From the NCBI RefSeq assembly GCF_014529535.1, contig NW_023503307.1, positions 828,797 through 892,796 of the forward strand: a DNA stretch of 64,000 bases, in the 5' to 3' direction. The notes under the pieces are model-generated. The model saw nothing but the letters and a program-made list of their open reading frames with translations, searched no databases and had not been told where the DNA came from. Source of the stretch: Bradysia coprophila (lineage: Eukaryota; Arthropoda; Insecta; Diptera; Sciaridae). Of this stretch, positions 48,613-59,792 are shown piece by piece (positions within the stretch are counted from its first letter, which is position 1; every line of letters begins with the position of its first letter). Made by a program: the position numbers and the translations under genes.

Positions 48613-51600
48613 GTCAACATTTTGTTTCACTTAAATAATTTTGTTGATTTTTTTTGTGGAATATACTGTTCACCCGTAATACGAATGTTGGGATGATGTT
48701 GTTATTTACAAATCGTATCATCAAAATCGCGACTCAGGTTTGTTGTTGAAACCAGTAAACAACATCGAAACAACCATTAACAACAAACCGTTTGATTTAA
48801 TGCCTGCACCACATTTGTTGCTACTGTCCAATGGAAACGCTTAAATTCAACTGTTCGAAAGAACAGATCGAAAATTTTGACTTTTTATGGTCAGGTCTGT
48901 TGCCAATTTTTATAAATCTTCCATGGAGAGAGAGTCGGTCAAACAAAGACTATCAAAATAGCTCCAGTGATTAACTTATTTTCTCTAACTGCAAAATCCG
49001 ATTCGTCCTTAGAGCGTTAGTATACAGTGCCTAACGACAGTATTGTGATGGTTAACATGAGCGTGATATCATTTCATGAGCTAAAGCAACGCACTTCAAG
49101 CAAAATTGCTTCGAGCGACAGCTTCCAAATAGAGTTCTATTTTGTATGAATAATTGTTCAAAATTTGTTTTTACAGTGCAAAAAGTTGTTTGATACACTG
49201 TCCGGTTTCAGTACTCAAGTGCGTTGGCTAAAGAGGAAATTATTATCCATAGACCAAGGTTAAAGCGCCTTTAGCGTGCATTATAAAATTTATTTCACTC
49301 TGGGTGTGAGTGCAACGCGTATGCCGAACCGAGTGAAAACACAAATGATTCTAGTTAAAATGATTATTATTGAAAAATGTGGTCGATACTGGTAAATTCA
49401 TTTAACAAATTTACTGAAATCTATCGAATTTTGGTGTAAATTTGATAAATGAAATATGAAAATACCACCCGATCCGATCTGGATTATGACCTCATCTCAA
49501 ATACGAACCCTATCGATAGTGGCTGATGTCAGGCCTATCCCTGAGAAATTAGGTTAAAATTAGAAATGTCACCCAGTATATCTGTCTCAGTGAAACGAAG
49601 AAGTGATTTCAAACCTTTACGCTAAAAGTGACTGTGAAACCGCCATATTTCTTAGATTTAATTATCGATTTGATGAAATGCTTAATTTTATTAACCTAAA
49701 AACCGGTAATGCAATGAATTAATCTTTTACATTGCAAGAAACGGTTTTTTTAATTGTCGTTTTTTTAAATGCGCAGCGCGCGCACTATACCACAAAAGAT
49801 AAAAAAGAAAAGTTTTCGAAATCAAAGCGTATTTCTTGTCAACCAAGTAATTTTATATTCACTTAATTGCCCAATTTATTCTCCTCATCGCATATAACAG
49901 AATCCAGCTTATGCATTCATTTCGGTTTAATGTTGAATCAACATTGTTGATGTTGTCGATGTAATAAATGAACAGACGTTTTACCCTAAGATGTAACGAT
50001 TAAATGAAGAGGTTAGCAAAGTGACAGTGTGATGCGTGAAATGACCCATTTCAAATGGAAATCGACATCGGGCAGATTTCAGTGTCTATTCTACCAATTA
50101 TTATTTCTGACGAAGGTACGTAAAACTAAGTCATTCCACACCAAATATCTATAGAAGTAAGAAAACAAAACAGTGTACATTTACGACAAGAAGAACGCAT
50201 TAAAATAATAAGCCATGTTTTGTTTGTTTATTGATCAAGAAACAGGCCTTTCGACCATATAACATATCAATACTTGTAAGCCTGGTCCTCTGTCTTTATC
50301 AACAATTTCCACAATTAAATTATTAACTTAATGAGTAATGCAGTGCCGCTTTTAGCCTTTGGACGCCATCGGGCAATTGGAAAAATAGGCGCCAATTTAG
50401 TAAAGCTAAATTTTTTTTAAGGACCTCGGGCGCCATTTTCTTCTGCTCCACTTCGGGCGCCACGGGCATTTGCCCATTTAACCCATATGGTAAAGGCGGC
50501 ACTGGAGTAATGTGATTTGTTTGATTTTTGTATGTCCTCTAGTGATTCTGAAAGCTCGTGACGACGACGAGAAACGAAGATAGGCATAAAAAAAATTGGA
50601 AAAAAGGTCGATTGTTAAACTAGCATACAATCACAAACGAAATTGTCCCCAATACAAAACTGACTTCAAAAAATTAGCTTCAAATTGGCCCATCATCAAA
50701 TGTTTTTTCTTATTCTGAAATTATTTCAATTTATGCGCTGAAGTCCAAAAAAAGCAACCAACATGATAAGACTTTTGAGTGAAGATGTCCCAGGGGGAAC
50801 TAACAACTTGACTCAAAAATGTTTTTCATACAAATGTGGACCACCCTTATACTGAGTGACAGAGTGACATGAGCCTTATGGGCAATCTCGAAAGGGGAAA
50901 ACTACGTGAGCAAATACTGGGACAGGTGCTATTTCCTATCGTTGACCAATAGAATGAAATAGTGCGTCAATAGAAGGAAATAATACGTCGGTGGGGCAAA
51001 GTTTGCTTGCGTAGTTTCACCTTAGGCCAATCTTCAATAAGAACTTACCTAAGACATTGGTTTCTTGTTAAACGTAGATACTCGATCAGCTCTTCCTTTA
51101 CAATTACGAACATCTGTCCTTACCTTCGGTTATATGTTGTGATCACCTTAATTATTTGTAAAAACTAAGATTTTGTCATAGCAGGATTTTTGGACATATT
51201 TTGTTAAATTCCGTTAGCAAGGTGAACAATAGTGGGCAAATAACTAAAAGAAAAGGCACGAAAATTTGACTAGGACTAAACGGTGCGTCAGATGAGAATG
51301 TCGAAAAGCGTGTAGCAACTAACTACGTTAACTAAAAAAATTAAAAATTTCAGAAAATTTTCGTCTGATTACAAATTTATTTGCAGAACGAAAACACCAC
51401 ATAGCAACTTAGGTTATCAGCTAGGTTGAACTGAATTCTTCCCTAGCATCAGTTAATAATTTGTCTATTTCTGAGCTGAGTGTAAGAATTTGTGATAACA
51501 AATCAAAACAACTGGCTGCGCTCTTTTGAGCAGAATTCTTTCACTAATTACAACATCGAAAATATCTAATCGGTAACGAGACCGATTCATTCACGATCTG

Positions 51601-52167
51601 GAATTCTAATTTTATTTACTGAAATGAAGAACTGCATTTTGAATATTTGAAAATAAAAATTGATTTAATTAACGGTCAATACAGTCAACAGGAATGTTTA
51701 ATTGAAATTTAATAATCTCAGACGAATTTTTTGCTCTGTCCATTTTCCCCTTCAATCAAGCGATTACAGTAGATCGTCCTGCAAAAAAAAAGTAACAAAA
51801 AAAGATAGCAAAATTGTATAATGCGGACAAACAAATTGTGCGAAGCTCAACACGATGTTAGAATGGTAATATGTATGTAATAATTGGATGGTGGTAGTAG
51901 AAAGCCGTAAATGTCTGCCCCAAATATAAACGAAAAAATATATTCAAATGTCCCGTTCAAAAAAATGAAAGTTCATTTTATTCATCAGCACTTAGGCAAT
52001 ATTTTATCAAATACACAATGTACAGACGTGTTATGTACACAAGAGGATTTTCATATAGGGGAAAAAACTATTTAAACATAAGAAAAACAAAACCTTATGA
52101 CTCTTTCGTCTCTCCTTTTTCCACAATTACATGAAACTATACTTAAAATACAAATTTATTAAATCTA
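48613..52167. other. Intergenic, one MITE, no gene recognised
   Basis: No supported coding region in 3.5 kb. It holds the hAT MITE at 50341-50504 and an eroded end of the 10530 family at about 50824-50848. Confidence 0.5.
50341..50504. mobile_element. hAT MITE with perfect 8-bp TSD
   Basis: CAGTGCCGCTTTTA at the left end pairs with TAAAGGCGGCACTG at the right. Identical GAGTAATG flanks stand at 50333-50340 and 50505-50512. It is 164 bp and non-coding, with GGGCGCCA words inside. Confidence 0.9.
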
Positions 52168-52915
52168 TCATACCGTCGTACGATTCGTATCTCCAGCCAA
52201 TTTGTCCACAATCTGATTTAAAAACAAACAAAACAAATTAGAAAAACCAAAAACTTTAGAAAAATTGTTTCCATTACATACCCTACTAATACCCGGCATA
52301 TTTAAAAATCTTCCTAATATCGGCACCCTCCGCAGAAAATTGATTGCTACCGGGAAGAAACCACTGATGGAAAGAGATATTTAGTCAAAACAAATATTTT
52401 TAGGAAAAGTAACTTCAAATCTTGAACTGGAACACAGTTTGTGTACATTGTGTGCATAGTCCAAGTTCATGTAAACTGGTAAATTACCTAAACAAGAGGA
52501 AAAATCCATATGACTCAATGATCATGCCAATTAACGGATAGCCTATGAGTACTACAGTTATTCCACCGAAGAAAGCAATGGACGCTTTTACTTTATGCCG
52601 TTGGAAGAAGAACCGAAACGTTCGTTCTAGACCAATCACACAGGCTAATCCACAGATGAATAATATCTGAAAAGTAAGAATTATGCTCAGCATTTAGTAA
52701 CGTTTGCACTTTTGTCTAAATCATAATACAAGCGTACATTGCCAATTGCCAGCAAGCCTTTGTCAAACAATAACAAAACTCCAAGAAATAGGAAAGCTAT
52801 TCCGAATCCAGCCAATCCGACACCGATTTCTGAATTAATTTCATGAAATAAATTAGAAATGCAACCGATACATCTGATGTGAAAACTTACTTTGGGTGTC
52901 TGTTATGTCGAACAT
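52168..52915 (-). CDS. Got1: Vesicle transport protein Got1 (GOLT1B)
   Basis: Exons (minus) 52915-52891, 52829-52738, 52666-52488, 52363-52282 and 52212-52168 join to 140 residues, the family length. The start MFDITDTQ, then GVGLAGFGIAFLFLG, LLFDKGLLAIGN, GLERTFRFFFQRHK, FFGGITVVLIGYPLIGMI, YGFFLLF and FFPVAINFLRRVPILG follow human GOT1B closely. Four hydrophobic segments make a small tetraspan protein of early Golgi/COPII vesicles needed for ER-Golgi transport. The lower edge of exon 4 is placed by reading frame and could be off by one base. AATAAA follows the stop almost immediately (52160-52155). Confidence 0.95.
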
Positions 52916-53696
52916 TTTCGAATTGCTTTCAGTTGGCTTTCTTTATGGCTTTTTGCAGAAAAAAACGTTTTTTTTAGTGTGTGCAACAAATCATAAATAA
53001 AATATCAAACTGTCAAAATGTCCAGGCATATAAACACACAACACGTAAAAAGTCCGCCGTTGACAATCCACGTCACATTATATGATAATTTCGGGCCTTT
53101 CGGGCTTGCGAATGCAGAAATTTATTCGTTCAATTTGAATATTTATCTAACGATACCGAACCGACACCAAAACGTAAAAGCAACCAATAGATTAAGTCTT
53201 GAATTCCACTTACCAAAAAAGTACTCCGTGTGAAAGACAAAATTGAATTTTTGCTTTGTTTTCTTGACAGCTCGCTCTCTCATGGAATTTTTTTTGTGTA
53301 CATGACAGTTGGCATTTCATACAATAGAGAATATTGTTTCAAATGAAAACTGTCACAGAGGCAAAACGGAATGAAAACGGATGAGGCCACCTTAATGCTT
53401 GATTTCCACTTACGAAAAAAGCACTCTGTTCTCCCGTTTACACTTTGAACAATAGAAAATTGACGTGGCCTAGCTAAACAGAGGCAAAACAGAACAGTTT
53501 TTTTCTAAGAGGGAATCTGTTCCAAGTTCAAGTGCATTTAAATTTTAATTTTCATCCACTGAGCCATAGCCTCAACGCTTTTACGAACATTTTGTAAACA
53601 GAATTTGTTTGGTAATTCGACATTTCATTGTTGCACTTGGAACAGATGGTGGCACGGGGTTTCGGTGGGGTATGAAATTAAGTTTCTCTATGCTGC
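52916..53696. repeat. Fragments of the AAGTACTCCGTGTGA repeat family
   Basis: CTTGAATTCCACTTACCAAA followed by AAGTACTCCGTGTGA occurs at about 53199-53234, and a second, altered copy (TTGATTTCCACTTACGAAAA) at about 53401-53420. The same words, inverted, end the elements at 36052-36173 and 56527-56682. The Got1 5' flank is also in this interval. Confidence 0.55.
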
Positions 53697-53921
53697 TCAC
53701 ATGGCACTGTCAAACATATGTTCTTTAAGGTCTTTACTTTGTGATAGGTAAAGTCTTTTTTCATCAAAACCTACAAGAAACCAGTGGCGACTTGTCAACG
53801 CAAAATACATAAACAAGTTCCTTAATCTATAGATTGGAAGACAGATTAACAAAATCGGTGCAATGAAACTATAGATATAGACAAGTAAAGGTATGACCAC
53901 GTTTTTCAAGCCGGAAGACAT
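53697..53921 (-). CDS. Hypothetical small membrane protein (74 aa)
   Basis: A real ATG (CAAAATATG context) opens 74 codons. A hydrophobic stretch at about residues 8-28 (VVIPLLVYIYSFIAPILLIC) could span a membrane, followed by a more polar tail ending DLKEHMFDSAM. I do not recognise the family. It is on the same strand as, and downstream of, the L7/L12-like gene. It may be a chance ORF. Confidence 0.25.
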   Translation of the reverse strand: MSSGLKNVVIPLLVYIYSFIAPILLICLPIYRLRNLFMYFALTSRHWFLVGFDEKRLYLSQSKDLKEHMFDSAM

Positions 53922-54041
53922 ATTTTGTCCTTTTGTAGCCTCGAACGGTTATTCGGTTATGACATTACCTGCGCCCAATCTACCTTGATAAAAAGTTAGA
54001 GTTAGAAAATTAAATAAAATGCGATTTTCCGTTTTACAAAG

Positions 54042-54047
54042 TTTATT
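54042..54047 (-). terminator. Poly(A) signal of the L7/L12-like peptide gene
   Basis: AATAAA on the minus strand 75 nt beyond the stop codon. Confidence 0.55.
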
Positions 54048-54121
54048 TAATTGATTCAGAGCAGACAAATTTAAAGAAAAAAGTCATTTTGACACTCTAG
54101 CAAGCAGGTTATAGGGATGAA

Positions 54122-54357
54122 TTATACTGTATTGACTGAAACTTCGAAATTATCTTCGAATCCCTTAACGAAATCATCCAGTTCAATCAACGTCATTTCC
54201 TTAAATTTATCTAGAAGGTCATTGGTGCTGAGTCTAGCAGCGCTGGTATACTAAATAATAACACCAGATTAGTCAGACAATTTAGTTAAGAAATTCTTGC
54301 AAAACTTACAACAATTAAGAAAATTGAAAATATGATGAAAACCGAGAAGAACTTCAT
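54122..54357 (-). CDS. Secreted peptide with a bacterial L7/L12 N-terminal-domain-like mature part
   Basis: Two exons (54357-54310 and 54250-54122) flank a 59-nt GT-AG intron and give 58 residues. Residues 1-21 are a classical signal peptide ([16 protein letters not shown], then YTSAA as cleavage region). The mature peptide begins [19 protein letters not shown] and continues [13 protein letters not shown], then SVNTV and stop. This matches the N-terminal dimerisation/L10-binding domain of bacterial ribosomal protein L7/L12, in the actinobacterial form I recall (K/R-LSTDELLxAFKEMTL-E-L); by eye about 24 of 33 positions are identical. The hinge and C-terminal factor-binding domain are absent. 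The gene has a TATA box, an intron and AATAAA, so it behaves as a eukaryotic gene, not contamination. Function is unknown. A helical, dimerising secreted peptide that could interfere with, or mimic, bacterial L12 is my inference. A mitochondrial L12 origin is less likely because that sequence is quite different. Confidence 0.8.
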
Positions 54358-54428
54358 TTTGCTCAAAATAAATTATCACTGTAACAATTAAATCAAAAAA
54401 ACTGATGGATTCGTGAGCTTTTTTGGCC

Positions 54429-54436
54429 CTTTTATA
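54429..54436 (-). promoter_or_regulatory. TATA box of the L7/L12-like peptide gene
   Basis: TATAAAAG on the minus strand, 72 nt upstream of the ATG. It predicts a transcription start near 54400 and a short 5' leader. Confidence 0.6.
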
Positions 54437-54902
54437 CTAAAAATTGGTGAGAATTCTAATCAACAATAAGTGTATATGTCTATATGATGGTTCAGCTAGT
54501 TTTGTTTGGCAGTTGAATAAATTTCGACTCAATTTAAATAAATGTTTTGACGCAAATAAAAAATTGTTCGCGTTAGCACCACCTGATCAAATAGTTTCAA
54601 GGCATTTTCTTTGAAAATTTCTTTATTATCGCCTCAATATCACCAAGGAGAGGCGGGAAATGCAGTCTATTAAAATAATTTCTTAAAAACTCAATGTAAA
54701 TTCCGTCGTGGTTCAATTAAAGACCATAATATGTTACCCAAAGTTCGGATATAAAATATAAATTCATAAAAATGGAAGACGAATCATCACTTGTTTTTCT
54801 CTTACTGAATCATGTTTTCAATTTGTTTGAAAATTCAGTTATTCCCTTGACTGAAAGTCATCAATGAAAGTAGATAAGTATACATGGCCAGTCCATACAA
54901 GT

Positions 54903-55016
54903 CGGAGCACATACGGATTTGCATGGCGCCACCTCAAACGAACTCATTTCTAGTGGAAATTTGCACTAGAAATGAGTTCGTTTGAGGTGGCGCCATGCAA
55001 ATCCGTATGTGCTCCG
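54903..55016. repeat. Perfect 53-bp inverted repeat (hairpin)
   Basis: The left arm 54903-54955 and right arm 54964-55016 are exact reverse complements around the 8-nt loop GAAATTTG. The outer end CGGAGCACATACGG resembles the MITE at 21042-21180. Lack of any mismatch suggests a young insertion or a constrained hairpin. Confidence 0.9.
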
Positions 55017-55510
55017 GCTAGAACAAATTTGAACGTTTGGCGATACCTATCTATTTACTTTCATTGAAAGTCATGGGTTAACAAGAAAATGATGAACGTA
55101 ACGCGTTCAAGCGTTCTCTTTGATTGAAAAAAGACCGTTAAAAAATTTCACTTTCTTGCTCTGATACTTTCGCTTTTACTTTTATTTTACCATCTATACC
55201 TTTTTGGCCTCCTGATGAATTGCTTATAAAGTCTTTACTTGAAAATAAGAAATATTTAAATGCGTTCCATACTTCAATGAACTGATGAAAACGACAGCTG
55301 AGCTACGTGGAACGGGGTATTCCTTTGGTATGTTAGGGCTATGTTCTATCAGTTGAACACAGACTAATTTTGGTTGTTACGCTGCTCCTTGACATGATTG
55401 ATACTTTTCATTCCATTTTTTCATGCTTTGGGTATAAATTTCGGAATTTTTCTTGTAATTTAGGTACTCAGCATGAAAAGTTGAATACACATCTGTTCAC
55501 GTCGTTCGGG

Positions 55511-55779
55511 CCAAGGTAAATATAGTGAGGAGGTAATGCCATATATAACCGAATCAGATGTGCGGTGGCACGAAAGTTCGATACAATCTCATCCTTTCGT
55601 TGAAAGCAAAAAGTGGAATAGAAAGTTTGGCCATCTGTTGTGCGATAGCGAAAATATTTTTGTGAAATACAAGTAAAACGTAGTCAACCATTTAAAAAAA
55701 AAAAGATGTCATTGGCATTGAACTTATGTGCTAGGCCACGCGTCTGAATGGCATTACCTCCTCACTATATTTACCTTGG
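55511..55779. mobile_element. MITE with 32-bp terminal inverted repeats
   Basis: The first 32 bp (beginning CCAAGGTAAATATAGTGAGG) recur inverted at the right end (ending CTCACTATATTTACCTTGG). TTCGGG stands before both the left end and immediately after the right end. The worn copy at 26383-26627 belongs here. Confidence 0.8.
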
Positions 55780-55785
55780 TTCGGG

Positions 55786-55979
55786 CCAAGGCTATAAACA
55801 TGGGGAGGTCACGAAGATACAGATACGCGGGTGACACACCACAGTTGATGATAAAATGGCAAATTTCATACAAAAATTCAATATGCGGTGAATCTTTTTT
55901 ATATCATCAGAAGTGGTGTGTTCCCGCGTATCTAATAAAATGGCGATCTGCGTGACCTCCCCCAGTTTACAGGCTTGGT
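55786..55979. mobile_element. Second MITE abutting the first
   Basis: It begins CCAAGGCTATAAACATGGGG and ends CCCCCAGTTTACAGGCTTGG, with GGTCACG/CGTGACC just inside. It is separated from the preceding element only by TTCGGG. The 75- and 100-codon ORFs on both strands are shadows of it. Confidence 0.75.
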
Positions 55980-57027
55980 TAAATTGCCTAAAACATACAA
56001 CAGATACGTAAACACTTATTTTTTTGGTTGAGTAGGCTGCCAATGCGAATGGTCGCAAAAATTTTCTGCTCCATAAAAATAATTTAAAATTCATAAAATT
56101 CCTTCAACAATAAATTTTAAACGAATGGATAAAGGCTGGGATGAGGAAGAAATCCGGATTTGGATCACATAATGCAGAAATTTTAAACCCATGCACGAGC
56201 TGAGCAGCACGTTCGAGGGAATGAGAGACCGTTGGAGGTCCACGACTCTTGTCAGACTGTTGGAGGTCCTCTTGTGTGCTTATGCAACCGATTTCCGCTG
56301 ATGATACAATCACTGCAACAACTGGAGGTTGGATTATTGTCTTGTTGGGGTAGTCGCGAATCCAATTTACCAGAAAAAGATACCATCGGTTGAAGCGCAT
56401 CATACTGGGTCAAGAAAAATTCCCCCATATGCTAGCAATGTCAATCTACAAATTATGTGTACATGGAAAATAATGATTCAGTGAATGGAATTGACTAAAT
56501 GGTTTGTATGTAGTGTGACTTGTTAAGTGCCCATTCCACTTAAAAAAAGTACTCCGTGAGAGAGCCGTTAGAGCGCCGTGAGAGAGCAAGCTGTCAAATA
56601 AACAAAGAAAAATTGAAAAAATTCAATTTTATCTCTCACACGGAGTACTTTTTTTGGTAAGAGGAAACTAAGCATTAAGGTCAAGCTCAAAGGTAATTGT
56701 AAATATTGACAATCGACATTTAGTAGTCAGTCCGAACACTTTGTCAAGCGACGGTGATTGTTGTTAGTCATAAGTGCACTGCATGACGAGTGGCGCCCCA
56801 GCGCTGTTTTTGTCACAAACACCAAGCTATGGATGACTGACATCGACTGTGAGTAATTAAGGGTAAACTAAGTGAGGTCCGTCCACTGTAAATGTTTACA
56901 CGTTCATGCTCTCTGGGATCGTGCACAGGCACCAGCTCGTATGTTGCAAGGTCAAGGTCAAGATACGTTAATAACTATTTTGTTACGTTTTTCGCACAAA
57001 CGGCAAATTTAAAAATTGAGACAAGAT
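55980..57027. other. Intergenic before the peng locus, with one MITE
   Basis: A 99-codon ORF at 56104-56403 (-) starts with a true ATG but shows no domain. Positions 56527-56682 are an inverted-repeat element: AAAAAAAGTACTCCGTGAGA mirrored by CACACGGAGTACTTTTTTT, with AAATTGAAAAAATTCAATTT as its centre. The family is also at 36052 and 53199. Confidence 0.5.
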
Positions 57028-57243
57028 ATGTATTTGGTTTACCGTTTACCACATTATTGCGAAAGACTGTCCTACAATGCATCGGAAAAAACCGTTCACT
57101 TCAAGCCCTTCCTGAAAGCCCATCAGCCCATACAAAAATGTGAACGCATTATCTCTCAGCGCACATGGGATGGTGTGTCAATCTTGACATATATCAAACA
57201 TAACCCCATAAGTTTTACTGTCAACAGTAATCGAAAGAAATAG
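57028..57243 (+). CDS. Small conserved-looking protein upstream of peng (71 aa)
   Basis: ATG at 57028 opens 71 codons to TAG at 57241. The sequence has a coding look: MYLVYRLPHYCERLSYN, KTVHFKPFLKAHQPIQ, TWDGVSILTYIKHNP, and a basic end. There is no signal peptide or membrane segment and I cannot name the family. It ends only 32 nt before the peng ATG on the same strand, so the two may be read from one dicistronic transcript or the short gene may be the peng leader ORF. Confidence 0.5.
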   Translation: MYLVYRLPHYCERLSYNASEKTVHFKPFLKAHQPIQKCERIISQRTWDGVSILTYIKHNPISFTVNSNRKK

Positions 57244-57275
57244 ATTTTCGCAATCTTAATATTAATTAACCAGTT

Positions 57276-59792
57276 ATGGCTATCAAAAATAAACGATCAT
57301 CCGATGTGAAGCCGGAGTCACCAGCTGAAAAGAGAGTCAAATTTGATAAAAGCAATTCCACGCAAGGACAAAAGAAACCTTTTACCAAACCCGGTGGTGA
57401 GTCGATCACCATATACATCATGTTGTTTTTGGTGGATTGTTGTAGCTTCTGCAGACACAGATTTTAAAATTTTCTCTTTTGTTGCTGCAGCAAAGAAATT
57501 CGGGGCATCTGGTACGTTTAAGAAGGGAAATCCAAAATTTCAAAAGGACAAAAAGTTCGGCAATAAGCCTTCAATCGAGTCCGCTGTTCCGGAAAAGAAA
57601 GACTGGAACCAATTGAAAAAAGACAAAAAGGAGTTGAAATTGAAGCGGAAACAGACGAAGGATTTATTCGAATTGACCGTACAAGGAAAGAAAATTTATG
57701 AAAAATTGAAATGGTAAGCTTACCACGAATCGACGTCGATTTAGATGCGGTGTCCATAAACAAACCTTTTTTAATTGATTTCGTATATTAGCAAAGAGAC
57801 ACCGGATCGGAATGTCTTGGCGAAAGAGTTGCACACCTTGTTGAAGGGAGAGCAGAATTACCAGAAATTAGTTTTGGCTCATGACACAGCTCGAGTGGTA
57901 CAATGTCTGTTGAAATTCGCTCCAGCTGAAATCAAGCGTGAAATCTCCGAGGTATGTCCCGCAAAGACAAAAAATCTCCAACGATTTTTAAAGAGAAATT
58001 TGTCGAATTTTAGAATTTGATTCCAATCATTGTGCAAATGTCCACCTCGAAATATGCCCATTTCTGCGTTTCTCGTATGGTAAAATATGGTACGCCCGAC
58101 ATTAAGCAGAAAATTATCGATGCAATGTACGGAAATGTCGTCAAAATGATCAACCATCAACATTCGTCGGCTATTTTGGATAACATTTACATTTCATGGG
58201 CCAGCAGTCAACAGAAAGCCAATCTGCGACAGGAATTCTACGGTGACTTGTACAAGAAGGTGAGCTTCTGAGTCGATGAGTTTCTGTTCCGTCTGAGGCA
58301 TCTTCTTAAACTGTTAATTTTCAGTCCAAAGACAGCTCCGTGAAATGCATAGCTGACACCTACAAGGAAGCTCCTCACTTGAAATTGGCAATTTTGAATT
58401 CCGTTAAAGCGACCCTGAATCACGTTGTGAACAAGAAATTGGTGGACAACAGTCTCGTTCACTCGGTGCTGGTGGACTATCTAAATGAATGCAATGACGA
58501 AGATCGTACGGAAATGATAACTGCCTATTCACCTTTCATTCCATCTCTTGCGAGCACGAAAGATGGTGTCCGGTCATCGATGATTTGCTTTTGGAATTCA
58601 ATCGTTAAGGATCGACGGGTAAGCATTGACTGGACGGTAGTGCCAGCTGATTGAATTTGGATTTCAATTTTTATTTTTGCAGGCCATTGTGAAAAGTCTC
58701 AAGGAACATTTAATTAAGCTGTGCGTCCACGAACACGGACATGTATTGATCCTGGCAATAATTAACTCGATGGACGATACAAAGGCACTGAAAAAGGCGG
58801 TATTTGACATTATCTTCACCCAAATTGAATACATTGCGTCCAATGAATGGGGAAAGAAGGTTGGAATTGGATTGTCGAGTTTCGTCATTTTGGAATTTCA
58901 TTCTTTCCATTTTCTCTTCGTTTAGATCATCGAATGGTTCGTGTCGCCTGCTGACACCACATTGTTTCATCCGAAAATCACTGAATTCTTAGAGGAAGGA
59001 TTAAAGTTCAGCAAAAAAGACAAGATCGTTCGACGCACAGAGCTATTCGAGGCTGTCGAACAACCGTTGTGCGAAGCAATTGCAAAAAATCCAACATTTT
59101 GGTTGCGTGGCGGTCATACTGCTCTAGCTACAGCGGCTATTTTGAAAAATAGTAAAGGCGATGCATTGAAATTAGCTTTCGATGGTTTGGCGGACGTAGT
59201 TTGCGACGTGGAATGGAAAGTTGCTGAAAAGGAGTCGGAACAACAGGCAGATGATAAGGCAAAAGAGGAAAAGGAGGAGAAGGATAAGAAAAAGATAAAC
59301 AAGAAGAAAGTGATCATTAATCCTTTGGCCGAAGCGGTAAGTGAAAATGTTTGCTTTGATTCGAATTTTGTTACAACGATTCTTTGCTCCTAACTGTAGG
59401 CTCCAGCAGCTCAAGCAGAACCGACAACATATGGAGTTGAACACGCTGGTCTACACATCGTCTTAAAGAAAATCTTAAAAGGCGACAAAGAGAAGAAAGA
59501 GCAGAATCAGGCAACATTCAGTGCTGCATTAGTCAAAAAAATGACACCTGAAACGGTAATTGGTTTCTTGTTCTTCTGTCATCGGGAGTAAACAAAGTTT
59601 TCTTATCGATTTCCGCAGGTTCAATTATGGTTCACCCTGAATCGAGCGTCGTTTTTGTTTCTGAATGCATTCGAAAATGGAACAGAGGACACTTGCGCAT
59701 TGTTGAAAACGAGTGCGGCTGCACACAAGAAACTTTTGAAAAAACAGAATCATTCTGCGGCAAAAATTATTTTGAAAAAATTGGAATTGTAA
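57276..59792 (+). CDS. peng: Pumilio-like RNA-binding protein Penguin (PUM3/Puf-A)
   Basis: Exons 57276-57396, 57491-57713, 57792-57951, 58014-58259, 58325-58618, 58683-58859, 58926-59336, 59400-59555 and 59619-59792 join in frame to 653 residues. A Lys-rich N-terminus (about 1-115) precedes degenerate Puf repeats at about 125-450: YQKLVLAHDTARVVQCLLKF, STSKYAHFCVSRMVKYG, and CVHEHGHVLILAIINSMDDT. The C-terminal part (about 450-653) is the CPL region, with a Glu/Lys-rich insert at about 510-535. The family is nucleolar, binds nucleic acid non-specifically and acts in large-subunit rRNA processing in yeast Puf6 and human PUM3. The start MAIKNKRSSDVKPESPAEKR is the first ATG after the upstream ORF. 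Confidence 0.92.

Noticed and set aside
54122-54357. Bacterial contamination as explanation for the L7/L12-like gene
   Set aside because: The reading frame is split by a GT-AG intron, preceded by a eukaryotic signal peptide and TATA box, and embedded in insect DNA.
56104-56403. 99-codon ORF on the minus strand beside MITEs
   Set aside because: True ATG, but no recognisable domain, signal or neighbour support; left unannotated as a gene.
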